NCBI RefSeq assembly: GCF_029962835.1
Contig: NC_080573.1
Location: forward strand, 92,251,501-92,315,500
Length of the DNA stretch: 64,000 nucleotides
Direction: 5' to 3'
DNA from: Magnolia sinica
Lineage: Eukaryota; Streptophyta; Magnoliopsida; Magnoliales; Magnoliaceae
Of the stretch, positions 1 through 10,058 are shown piece after piece. Within the stretch, counting starts at the first letter, position 1, and every line of letters begins with the position of its first letter. Both the position numbers and the translations under genes were made by a program. The notes under the pieces were generated by a model. The model was given only the letters and a program-made list of their open reading frames with translations. It did not search any database and was not told the origin of the DNA.

Positions 1-1248
1 TGGACACTACTGCTTGAATCTAAGGTACCCCTCACCAATGTAAAGGCCCACTTACAGCATGGTACCATGATTCGCTAAGACTCATGAGCCGAGCATTGTG
101 GTATGGGACATCGTATTCTAATTGTCAGCCTACGCTGGGGTGACGAGCCTCCCCATAGTGACCAATGAACAACCAAGATTCGTGAGCCAGGCATGGTGGT
201 ATGAGACACCGTGTTCGAGCTGTCGGCCTACACTAAGGTGACGAGCCTCCCGTAGTGACCGCGAGTATAAATTCTTAAATTTTCCTATCGACTGTTTTCC
301 ATTAAGAGTGATGCCCGACAACTTGCCTATCATATGTGCCTAACTAGGAGTGACGAACCTAAATGGATCCTTTGGTTCGGGTCAATGATATAAAGGGAGG
401 TACCCTAACTTCCTAAATCTATTGTATGAATAAGCTTAATTAAGTACTCAGCTAACACGACCATGCATCACATTGCATCAGTTAGGATGTGCTTTAAAGG
501 CGATGAAGATTGGACGAGAGGCAATGATGTCATTACTTGCACTCTATTCATTGCATCAGTTAGGATGTGCTTTACGAAATATGTTGTCGGAGTCACTTAT
601 GAGGGAGCTTTGATGCAAGGGCATACATCATTACTTGCACTCTATTCCTGAATTAACAAGAGTAGTTAGGAAGTGATTGTTATGATTCCCTTATCATTAC
701 TGCTTGATTGACTTGATAACATGTTAAGTTTTACCTTATAGTACCACTGAGTTGGCCACTCATTCCCACCCTAGGATGGTGTTTTAAAACATTAACCAGA
801 CTCTAGTTTAGATGCATGTACTGATGAAGTCTATGCGACGGAGCAGGACTTTATGTATAAGGAGTTCTCCTACTTTCAGCCCTCGGGCGGGTCTACATAG
901 ACCTCGTGCTAATGTGCAGGAACTACAGGGATACTTTTCTTAGTTGGACACATCTAATTTTTTGCATTTTGTATATTTTGAAACAATTTATGTATATATT
1001 GAGCCCGGTTACATATTCATACTCTGGAAGTTTGTGAAACACTTACATGTTTAAATATATATGTTTCAGACTTCCGCTTGCTTAATTTAATTATATCCAG
1101 AGTATGATATATTATTTTAGTATAATTCTACTCATACTTAACTCATTAATATAGACGAAATCTGAACATCATCACCCATATTACATAAGTGATGTTCTGG
1201 ATCTCGGGAGTAGAGCTTTACTCGACCCTTGAAATTTAAGGCGTTACA
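1..1248 (+). repeat. 5' LTR (3' part only) of Tekay-like gypsy element A
   Basis: This stretch is repeated near the other end of the element: position 1 corresponds to about 12006 in the downstream copy, and the two run in parallel to the same GTTACA end with scattered substitutions and small indels. It is followed at once by a tRNA-Met-type primer site, which marks it as the 5' LTR. The first part of the LTR (about 1.9 kb by comparison with the 3' copy) lies outside the window. The short ORFs inside it are not conserved and look non-coding. Confidence 0.9.
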
Positions 1249-1251
1249 AGT

Positions 1252-1269
1252 TGGTATTAAAGTATGATT
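1252..1269 (+). promoter_or_regulatory. Primer binding site of element A (tRNA-Met type, mutated)
   Basis: The sequence TGGTATTAAAGT lies three bases after the LTR end. It resembles TGGTATCAGAGC, the initiator tRNA-Met primer site of plant gypsy and copia elements, with C-to-T and G-to-A type changes. It sets the inner border of the 5' LTR and the + orientation of the element. Confidence 0.75.
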
Positions 1270-2103
1270 TGGATTAAATCGAACTTGGGTTATAGGTAAC
1301 ACGACGCACTCTGAAGCACTCTGACTTAGGAAGGGGGCGATGGAATTTAGAGACCACATCAGGATCCCAATTTTTCATCAATGGGCAAGACCAAACACAG
1401 TTGTATGGTCCACAACGTATCTTAGATCACCTCTAGGCCTTCAGTTGATGGGTTTGAGTCGTAGTTGACAAATCTCGAACCTGAAACAGATCCAAATGGC
1501 ATGAATATGCATGCGTTGGACCGCGAAAACAGACCCGTGTCACGTTATTCGGTGGGGCCCAGGGGGTCCCACACATCAAAACCCGATATCGGGGGGTGGC
1601 CACCGTCGGACCAACTAGGAAAGGGTGGCGGCACCACCCCATCGGTAGTGCACTGCCAGGCAACCTAGGTAAGCTCGGCGGCACCGCCCGATAGGCGGCA
1701 CACCGCCGACCGGCCCAACCAGCTGTGGCGGCATTAAGGATGCGGCACCGAGGGTGCGGAAGCGCACCGCTATCAGGCCGACCTTGGTGGGTCCCTCCCA
1801 CATGTGAGGCCCCCCTTTTAACACCCCAAACACCCATTTCTCCCTCATTTCACCGTTCCCTAACCCTCTAAGCACTTTTAACCCTCCAAAAACTCCCTTC
1901 CTCTCTTAAATCTTCATTTCCATACGTTCAAACACCCATTTTTCTCTACATCCTACACCCCACCACCACTATTTCTCCATAATTATCCCTTACAACCCCT
2001 AATCTCCCTTATTCTCACTCATTTAAGCACAAAATCCTCTTTTTTGTGTATCATAACCTTCATACTTTCAAATCTACTTCATCCTTAAAGCTTTTCTATC
2101 TCA
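1270..2103 (+). other. Leader of element A between PBS and first ORF
   Basis: No coding capacity is supported here. The first 560 bases are GC-rich (around 1540-1810) and the last 300 are C/T-rich and A-poor, as in an untranslated leader. Overlapping minus-strand ORFs in the GC-rich part show no recognisable motif and are taken as chance ORFs. Confidence 0.5.
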
Positions 2104-2160
2104 ATGGCTCTCTTTGAGATTGTGATCACCATCTTCTCCATTTCAATGCTCCTTTCCCTT

Positions 2161-3383
2161 ATGGGAAAGAAGAGAGCGGCCCTGGATGAGATCGGGCCTA
2201 CCCGTTCAAGCCCTTCTAAAAAGAAGAAGAATGTCGAAGCAAGTGCAAACGCTGAGAGAAGGTCGAAACGGGACCTCGACCCTCGAATCCTAGCAAAGAG
2301 GTCCCTATCAATGGGCACCGGACTCGGTAAGTTTCATAATCACAAAGTTATTTTCGAAGCACACGTGGATAAGAAGTTGTTTGGCATATATCCTGTCATT
2401 GTCCACCTCCTGGAGAACGAGTGGGGTCCCATATTTGAGGGAAAACACACGCTAGTGAGGGCACTGTATGAGCCTTCTATGCACACATACGGGACCCAAC
2501 TCTTGAGCCTCTCCAGTTTACCTTTCCGTTGGGGAGATCAGAAGCCAGGGTCGATGTGGATATCATGGCACGTATCATGGGAATAGAGCGGGGAGTTGTA
2601 CATGCCAGTGATACAAATCTTGCTAGTGGATGGGAGAGATCGCCGCACACATTTCTTTTGCGGCCAACTTGTCGATGGAAGTGAGGAAATAGTCTCGCAT
2701 CGACCTGAATGACGGAAGATTTCTGCCTGCTCTACCATATATGCACATACAACGTGTATCCTAGGTGGAGTAACTGCACATAATGCATAAGATTTATGGT
2801 AGACTTCCTGTATCGAGTTGGATAAGGAGAAAAAGTGTGCCTACCTACTCTCACCTTGACTCAGATAATTAATACTACACGGTCTACTCGTGGGGATGCC
2901 TCCCTCCCATTCGGCCGACTCATTTGCAAGATCGCTCACAATTTTGGCTTCAGGCTCCATATGGATAATCTCGCCCCTACCCATTTCATCAGTGAAACAA
3001 CACTCAACAATATGAGAATATGCCCCAAGTAACGCCAAGCCAAAATTGATGAGTTCGGGGATGAAATAGAAGAAGAGACCAAAGACAGGGAAAACAGTGA
3101 AGAAGAGGAAGGCAGTGAAGAAGAGGGGCAGGAAGAAGAAGAGGGGGCCCAGGACTTAGACAAGGGAACTCTTATTGCTCGTGAGGACCACCATGACCGG
3201 GCCACCCTAGAAGCCCACATGGCCAAGATCAAAGAAAATCAAGCCTACTTGAAACAGAAGTTCGAGGAGAACCATGCTTACCTGAAGCAAAAGTTTAAGA
3301 GAATGTCCCACACCCTGAAGGCCCTCCTGTGCTATATGCAAGATAAGGGAGCACCTCTACCTTCACAAGAATTGGAGGACTAG
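2161..3383 (+). pseudogene. Extra ORF upstream of gag in element A (putative plant transposon protein-like)
   Basis: Interrupted reading frame between the leader and gag. The N-terminal part has a basic stretch (KKRAALDEIG, then KKKK) and a line resembling the plant 'putative transposon protein' family found as an additional ORF in gypsy elements. After frameshifts and stops, the segment around 2880-3030 (GDASLPFGRLICKIAHNFG) fits the family's C-terminal half. One in-frame TAA at 3030 is followed by 116 open codons: a strongly acidic Glu-rich run, then a helix with two near-identical coiled-coil repeats (AYLKQKFEEN / AYLKQKFKRM), ending at TAG 3381. An upstream in-frame ATG exists at 2104. 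The family assignment rests on remembered consensus and is moderate. The broken state is plain from the sequence. Confidence 0.6.
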
Positions 3384-3654
3384 TAGTGTAGTTGTAGTTA
3401 CTTCTTGTTGCTTTTTGTAATAGCCTTGGGTAGGCATAGTTTGGATGTTAAGTTAGTAAGTGTTGAAGTTTCCTTTTGTGAGCTATCATGTATTCCCTGT
3501 CATAGTACTTGAATACCACTACATATGTAACTGTACAATTTTATTAAATGAAATGCATGAAGCTTCTTTTGTGTAGAGATGTCTAGAATGTGTGAAAAAA
3601 GTGGATGATGTTATCCTAATCATATAAACGTTGCACCCTATATTGTATATAGGG
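3384..3654 (+). other. Spacer between extra ORF and gag of element A
   Basis: AT-rich non-coding stretch of about 270 bases. It contains aataaa-like and tattaaatgaaatg strings compatible with a linker between two ORFs. No further feature is seen. Confidence 0.4.
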
Positions 3655-4890
3655 AATGCCTCTTAAAAATACTCGGAACATGGCACGTCTCCCACTTAGT
3701 GGATCGATTCCCCGAGCAATAGTCACATGGACCCTAGTTTGGGCCCAGGTATCGAGACAATGCCGGATTCACAACTGGCCACTGGCCCCACAAATGGGCC
3801 AACACCGAGTGCACCACCAGATCTGGGTCAGAACCGTGCGTCTTCGTTGATGCCACACATGCCTCAGGCGGCCTCTCCCCCTGATAGGTTGGAGCAGATG
3901 ATGCTCCTAATGCAACAACAACAACAAGTTCTGGCCACTATAGTGGGGGCCATCGCACAAAACATGAATGTGGCCCCGTTGATGCCACCTGTATAGCCTA
4001 GTGGGACTATGACTACAAGTGGCCCGTTCGAACGCTTTCAGCGCCTCCATCCTTCCAATTTTACGGGTACTCATAGACTCGAGGAGGCTGAGTATTGGTA
4101 GGATCACATTTTTAAGATGTTAAAGCTGTTACACTGTACAGAGGCGGAACAAGTTGAGCTAGTCACATATATGTTTGAAAAGGAAGCTAGCCTATAGTGG
4201 GACAGTGTCCTTCGAACCGTTCCCACAGGATTTGCGTGGACATGGGACGAATTCGAGGTACACTTCCATAAGAAGTATTTCCCCCTCACTTACCGCAATG
4301 AAAAGGAGGGCGAATTCCTTCATCTCTGATAGGGGAAATGACAATGGCAGAATACGAGAATCGGTTCACGAAGATGGCTAGATATGCTCCTTTGATTTTG
4401 GCAAACGAGCCGATGAGAATGCGGCGACTTTCAGAAGGGTTGTGGGCTGACATACGCACTAAGATGTGTTGCGGTAGCATCCCCAACTATGCTGATCTAG
4501 TGAACATGTCCGTGCGAGCTGAGCAGGATGGTGAAAGAGTGTCTTGAACACACATGCCTGAATTATAGAATCGGTCATTTCTCGGCAAGAGGCCGCGTAT
4601 GAACTCACCTTCCAGACTAATGGCTCCGCCGGCTTAGCAGAGGTGAACTGATCTTTGGTATACTTATTGTAACAAAGCATACCATGTTGCCCCTTTTTTT
4701 TTACCAAGATGAGGGACAATAGCTACTCACTGCCTCAGAAGATCAACTGCCCACCACAACACGCCATTTTAGCCCCACCTTTACGATCTGTGGCACCAGC
4801 GCAACCATACAACTGACCTCTTATATCCCGTAATAGGCCACCTCAACGACCTATGGCAATGCAACCAAATCATCCACATAAAGCTTGAGT
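3655..4890 (+). pseudogene. gag of element A (retrotransposon gag domain), decayed
   Basis: Encodes the structural Gag that would form the virus-like particle. The first ATG at 3655 gives a short frame, and a second at 3727 opens the more convincing N-terminus with a Gln run (about residues 57-62). The gag core is readable across 4020-4540: FERFQRLHPSNFTG, EEAEYW, WDSVL, TWDEFEVHFHKKYFPLTYR, EYENRFTKMARYAPL and the RRLSEGLWADI line, matching the plant retrotransposon gag family. Stops sit where Trp or Gln is expected (after EAEYW; before WDSVL) and a frameshift lies near 4330. The zinc knuckle expected near 4660-4700 is reduced to a remnant with one Cys and one His. Not translatable as one protein. 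Confidence 0.85.
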
Positions 4891-4957
4891 ACATGCCCTT
4901 GCAGCCGAAGCGTCTGAATCTACGGTTGAAGTGTCGTTATCTTCCGATATTATCGAG

Positions 4958-5056
4958 ATTTGTATTTCTATTGGTGGACACTGGGTCCAATGTTTCTATG
5001 ATAGCATGCTCTTTAGTCAAGTAATTAGGGTTGGACACTACCCCTATGGTTGGGGT
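4958..5056 (+). pseudogene. Aspartic protease of element A, N-terminal half
   Basis: The active-site triad lies in VDTGSNVSMIACSLVK, followed by a stop (CAA to TAA) and LGLDTTPMVGV. The frame then runs into inserted DNA. The missing second half is found 2.03 kb downstream, where the reading resumes in the same phase after a repeat of the last five bases (GGGGT). The Asp-Thr-Gly motif is intact, but the domain is split and carries a stop, so it is inactive. Confidence 0.85.
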
Positions 5057-7088
5057 CGAAGGTGCCCTGGTTTGTCAATTAGCGTGAGCATTGAGTCAGC
5101 AAGACAAAGGATCCCCATAGGAAGATTGATCAAGCATCTGCCTCAACTGGATGTGTGCCCGAACTCGTCATAGGTAAAACTTAGCCTCACATCCCCATGT
5201 CCTAAAACACCAGGTAAATAAAATCCTTAAAATTGAATAGAACACCTTAGGGTTTTTTGCTAGAAAATTTTTTCAAACTTCAGGAAAATCTTAAGTTTTC
5301 TACCTTTGTCGATTTATCGACAAGTGGTTTGATGAAATCGAATCCTGTTGCCAATGTCCTCGAAGCTCACTCGATCTTATCGAAATGAGGACCTAAGATG
5401 TCCAGCAACCATAAAAATATCTGGACTGAATTATCGATGGATCGATGGACTCATCGATATCATCGAAGTTTGAATCTTAAGTCCATCGAACTAACTCGAT
5501 AAAGTTAACATCTGTCCTGATGTGTCCAAAGTACTGCTAAAACAAATCATATAATCCTCAATATATCAAAGAGCTCCTCAATATCCTCGAAATTCAAATC
5601 TCGATGATATCGAAAGTCCTTTGATGATATCAGATTAGGACACATATCTATCCAGTAAGTGTTCAAGTTATTTTTCTTCGACCGAGAGTCACTCGATAAA
5701 ATTGACATTCAAATATCAATCATATCGAGGCAAGGTCGATGTCATCGAAAGTGGACATAAACTGTCCAACAAGCTTATAGGAAAATTTCTTAGAATTATC
5801 GATGAATCGACATTGCCCTTGATATCATCGATATTCAAATTCTGATGATATCGAGTGATGCTCGATCATATCATATACCTAAAATATTTCAATGGCAAGT
5901 GCTCTCACATTTTCAAATGTCAATGAATCGAACCTCGTGTCGATGAAATCAGAGTTCGAAATCCGATGACATCGACACCCGTTCAATTTCCTCGACCAAT
6001 TGGCAAAAGATTTTAAAAGCGTTTGACAGTTGAGTTCGTATCATCGAGCGGCCAGTCGATGCTATCGGGAGTATATGCTCGATGATATCAAGCTCTGTAA
6101 AAAATGTAACCGTTTTATATCCATGGGAACCTTTAATGAGAGTTTTCCCTTGGTTGTTTGTAGAGAAAATAGAGAGTGTTTTTGTGTATTTAACCGTAGA
6201 TCATATACCCTAAGTCTCTTCTCTCATAAAAGTTCATCCTCCAATCCACCCTCATCAGTGACATTCAATAGAGTGGATTAGAGAATGAACTTTCACATTC
6301 AAGGATCCTATAGCTACTACCTTAATGGCAAATCATTAAACTGGGATGCCTTGAATGCATAGATGATTAGAATCACTCTATCTTCCTTAGGTCCTTGTGT
6401 AGGTCCTTAACCTATGTGGTCTAAAAGTTGGGTGTTGTGTGTTGACCCTTGCTCATGGGAGCATAAATTGGTGAGGTTCCTTGTGTGGATCCTTGGCCTG
6501 TGTGGCATAAAAGTTGGGTGTTGTGTGTTGACCCTTGCTCATGGGAGCATAAACTTGTTTCGTGTAGACACGTTGTGTCAGCCTAGGTGTAGGTTGTACT
6601 GGTTAGAGGTGAACCTGATTTAAAACCTCCGGGTTTAAGGTGAACCTGCTCTAAAACCTCCGTTAGTGAGATCAAGTACACTCAAGGGTTGAGTGCGTCC
6701 ACTGCAAGTGGAGTAAACAAGTAGTCGAACCATTATAAAAACAAACGTGTTTGAGATTGATATTTTCTTTGATTGCTTCTGTAATTTCCCTAAATGCTTT
6801 TGAATATATTTATCTAAGACAACACCTCACACACAGTTACATCCATTATAAACTATGATTTGCATTTTGTTCATCTTTCAAATAGTGTTTTGACTGGATC
6901 CTCTATTTGGCTTGGAAGCCATTAGAGTTACTTTGAAGAAATCCTGATATATGCATATTTTTCTTAGGATAAGTTTGATAGGATTTTAAATTAGCATAAA
7001 ATTTTAAAAAGTCCTATTCCCCCCCCCCCCCTCTAGGACATATTGGCATATTCTCACTTCAACTAAAGTAGTCATTACCGTGATTTTA
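5057..7088 (-). mobile_element. 2.03 kb insertion (family E) inside the protease of element A
   Basis: The insertion is bounded by GGGGT at 5052-5056 and 7089-7093. Removing it and one GGGGT restores the protease reading phase, so the five bases are read as a target-site duplication. The interior is non-coding and rich in degenerate TCGAT..ATCGA palindromes, and it includes an 87 bp near-perfect tandem duplication near 6420-6560 and a C-run (7020-7031) next to TCTAGGACA. Read on the minus strand, its first 65 bases match those at about 52949-53013, so it belongs to a repeated family. The 5 bp duplication suggests a solo LTR, but the outer ends are not TG..CA, so the class is uncertain. Confidence 0.7.
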
Positions 7089-7237
7089 GGGGTGAGAGTC
7101 ATCACCGCAGCAGGAACCTTCTCAGATGCCACTAAGCTTTGCAAGAGTTGCCCGGTAGACTTAGGGAGCAGAATGGTGCACATTGACCTGATTGTCACCA
7201 CAATATATCATTACGACGTCATCATCGGCATGGATTA
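7089..7237 (+). pseudogene. Aspartic protease of element A, C-terminal half
   Basis: Continues the interrupted protease: RVITAAGTFSDATKLCKSCPVDLG, then HIDLIVTTIYHYDVIIGMD, matching the second half of plant gypsy proteases (CPV..LIV....DVILGMDW). The final Trp is a TAG stop. It leads straight into the RT linker. Confidence 0.85.
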
Positions 7238-7247
7238 GCGCACTAAA

Positions 7248-8003
7248 ATGAAGGCAGAAATCAACTGTGAAACCAGATTGGTGACAACCCATGGGCCCGA
7301 GGGCACGGCCTTCACCTTCTCAGTTCAGGTCAATTGTGCTTACCGCATCCATTATTACGCCTCCCTGTTGGAAAATTGTGATAGTCTGTCACTTGGGGAC
7401 ACGCCAGTAATTCAAGATTTCATGGACATGTTCAGAATGATTCCTGGATTACCTCCTCCGCGCGAGATTGACTTTACTATTGACCTTGTTCTAGTTGCGA
7501 CACTTATTTCCTTACCGATGTATCGCATGCATCCATGTGAAATGGAGAAACTGAGGAAGCAGATAGATAATTTGTTGGACTCGGGATTCATACAGCTGAG
7601 TGTATCTCCTTGGGGATCACCTATGTTGTTTGTGAAAAAGAATGATGGATTGCTGCGATTGTGTAGAGATTATCCCCGGCTAAACCATGTCACGGTGAAG
7701 AACAAGTATCCTCTGCCCAAGATAGATGACTTATTCAATGAATTGAAGGGGGCGCAGTATTTTTCTAAGATAGACTTATAGTCCTAGTATCATTAATTAC
7801 AAGTCAAGAATGAAGATGTGTAAAAAACTGTATTCAGAACCAGTTTCGGGCACTAAGAATTCCTCGTGATGCCATTTGGACTTACAAATGCACTGGCCTT
7901 ATTCATGGATCTTATGAACCGGGTATTTTGCCCGTACCTTTACCGATTCATCATCGTATTCATAGATAACATTTTAATATACTCAAAGACTCGGAAAGAT
8001 CTT
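7248..8003 (+). pseudogene. Reverse transcriptase of element A, with lost catalytic Asp and deleted thumb
   Basis: The frame from 7248 to 7781 holds the linker and fingers: VQDF-like [72 protein letters not shown] and [10 protein letters not shown]. Three stops follow in quick succession where Gln or Gly is expected, then [17 protein letters not shown] and [16 protein letters not shown]. The catalytic box reads F-I-D-N instead of F-I-D-D, so the second metal-binding Asp is missing. Directly after it the frame jumps to the RNase H connection ([15 protein letters not shown]), so roughly 90 residues of the RT thumb/connection are deleted at about 8000. The enzyme cannot be active. Confidence 0.92.
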
Positions 8004-8460
8004 GATTTTGCTTGGAATGAGAAAACAGAGGCAGCCTTTCAGGAATTTAAGGACAAGCTGATGTCTACACCCTTACTAGTACTGCCAGAGTAAGGGGTTA
8101 GATATAGTATTTACACCGACGCTTCTCGAGTCAATTTGGGGTGTGTACTTATGCAGGAGGATAGGGTGATTGCCTATGCCTCCTGAAAGTTGAGGAAACA
8201 TGAAGAAAATTACCCCACTCATGATCTGGAGTTTGCGGCAGTCATCTTCGCATTAAAACTATGGGGACATTACCTCTATGGAGAGGAGTTCGAGCTCTTT
8301 TATGACCATAAGAGCCTCAAGTACATCTTTACATAGAGGGACCTGAATATGAGGCAATGACATTGGATGAAGACTTTGAAAGACTAGTTTGAAGTCTCCT
8401 ACCATCCTGGCAAGGCCAACCTTACTGCCGATGCACTGAGTCACAAGAAAACTATAGAAT
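8004..8460 (+). pseudogene. RNase H domain of element A
   Basis: Readable in pieces: [20 protein letters not shown], then a stop, YTDASRVNLGCVLMQE (first catalytic Asp), VIAYAS then a stop (CGA to TGA), [32 protein letters not shown], and YHPGKANLTADALSHKK, the usual end of plant gypsy RNase H. Several stops correspond to Gln, Arg or Trp codons. This domain would degrade RNA in the RNA:DNA hybrid, but it is interrupted here. Confidence 0.88.
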
Positions 8461-8597
8461 TTGCGGCTCCACTGATGATAGGAGAGTGGAATATGGTGGA
8501 GTTCGTGTAAGATTTTGAACAGAAGCTGATATTAGAGGAGCAATTTTAGAGTGTCACACACTTCCACATGCAACCACTTATTGACGACTAGATCATT

Positions 8598-9560
8598 GTG
8601 GCTCAAGAAGATGATGAGCTACTGTCGAAGATGAGAGAGTGTGCAGGCGATAGTGAAGACTCAGAATGGAGAATCGACCTGGATAGAGGCCTACAGTATC
8701 GAGGCCGCCTATGCGTCCTGAACCTTCACGACTTGAGGAGAGAAGTCCTTGAGGCCGCCCACAATTCAAAGTTGGCGATGCATCCAAGTAGTACAAATAT
8801 GTATCAAGACGTGAATCGTTCATACTGGTGGAAAAACATGAAGGCCCAAATTGCAGATTTTGTGTCCCGATGCCTTACGTGCCAGCAAGTCAAGGCCTAG
8901 TATCGTCGACCCCCTGGTTTACTATAGCCCATGCCCATAGTTGAGTGGAAGTGGGATTTCATATCTATGGATTTCATTTTCGGGTTACCAAAGATGAGAA
9001 AGGGACATGACTCCATTTGGGTGATTGTGGACCGATTAACGAAATCAACCCATTTTCTCCCGATTAGAATTTATAATTCAGTAGATGATCTGGACAAGCT
9101 GTACATCAAGGAGATAGTATGACTGCATGGGGTTCCTATAGAGACTGTGTCAGACCGAGACATACGATTCACGTGTATTTTCTGGACTCGAATCTAAGAA
9201 GCAATGGGAGTGAAACTGAAGTTCAGTACCGCGTTCCACCCACAGACCGATGGGCAGACAGAGCGGGTAAATCAAATACTTAAGGACATGTTACGAGTAT
9301 GTGTACTTGACTTCAAGGACAACTAGGATAACTGTCTCCCTTATGCTGAGTTTTCTTATAACAACAACTTCCAAACAAGCATTGGCATGGCTCCTTACAA
9401 AGACTTGTATAGACGCCCATGTTGAGCCCTGCATTGTTGGGCGAAAGTTGGCGAGAAAAGCTTGGTTGGCCTAGATCTGGTTCAGGCGACCTCAGAAAAG
9501 ATTGATATTATCAGGCGTTGACTCCTTATAGCCTAGAGTAGACAGAAGAGTTACGCTGAT
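8598..9560 (+). pseudogene. Integrase of element A (HHCC finger and catalytic core)
   Basis: The open frame 8598-8900 carries the N-terminal finger: LEAAHNSKLAMHPSSTNMY (two His) and SRCLTCQQVKA (two Cys). After a stop the core begins: WDFISMDFIFGLPK (first Asp), DSIWVIVDRLTKSTHFLPI, then VSDRDIRFT (second Asp) and [18 protein letters not shown]. Stops lie at 8898, 9119 and in the line before EAMGVKL. The order RT-RNase H-integrase identifies a Ty3/gypsy element. It decays into unreadable frame after SYNNNFQTSIGMAPY. Confidence 0.9.
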
Positions 9561-9839
9561 ATGAGACGGAGATAGTTAGAATGCAAAGTTGGGGACCATG
9601 TATTCCTTAAAGTTTCTCCAATGAAAGGAGTACTTTGTTTAGTAGGAAGGGGAAACTCATGCCGAGATTCATTAGCCCATTCCAGATTTTAGACCGAGTG
9701 GGTGTGGTGGCATACCGTCTCGCCTTGCCCACACCACTCGCAGGCATACACAATGTGTTTCATGCGTCGATGTTGAAGAAGTATGTTCCCAACCCTACTC
9801 ATATTATCAAGTGAGAGTAAGTGTAGCTAAGTGAAGGCG

Positions 9840-10040
9840 CTGCCTATGTATTGCAGCCCAAGTGTCTTCTAGATATGAAGGAACAAGTGTTACGTAGGAA
9901 GGTTATCCCACTCATGAAAGTGTTATGGACACACCATACCGAGGAGGAAACTACTTGGAAAACGGAAGCTAAAGTCCGTAAGAACTACGCTCAGATCCTC
10001 GAGGAGGGAGAAAAGGTACTAATTTTGGGGATGAAATTTT
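9840..10040 (+). pseudogene. Chromodomain-like C-terminus of element A
   Basis: The frame reads PKCLLDMKEQVLRRKVIPLMKVLW, HHTEEETTWKTEAKVRKNY. This fits the C-terminal line of Tekay/Del-type chromoviruses (ILDRKEQVLR..IPLVKVLW..H..EEATWE), a chromodomain-related module thought to guide integration to chromatin. It places element A in the chromovirus branch, Tekay-like. The conserved aromatic residues at the end of the domain are not evident. Confidence 0.75.
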
Positions 10041-10058
10041 TCTTTAAGAGGGGTAGAT
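10041..10058 (+). promoter_or_regulatory. Polypurine tract of element A
   Basis: An AAGAGGGG purine run directly precedes the 3' LTR start, as required for plus-strand priming. Confidence 0.7.

Noticed and set aside
1433-1875. Two overlapping minus-strand ORFs of 134 and 86 codons in GC-rich DNA
   Set aside because: They lie in the leader of element A, have no known motif and overlap in different frames; stops are rare there only because of base composition.
5198-7040. Alternative borders TGTCCTA...TAGGACA for the protease insertion
   Set aside because: These give TG..CA ends, but the flanks do not match and the protease frame is not restored. The shared sequence with the 52.9 kb copy also extends outside them.
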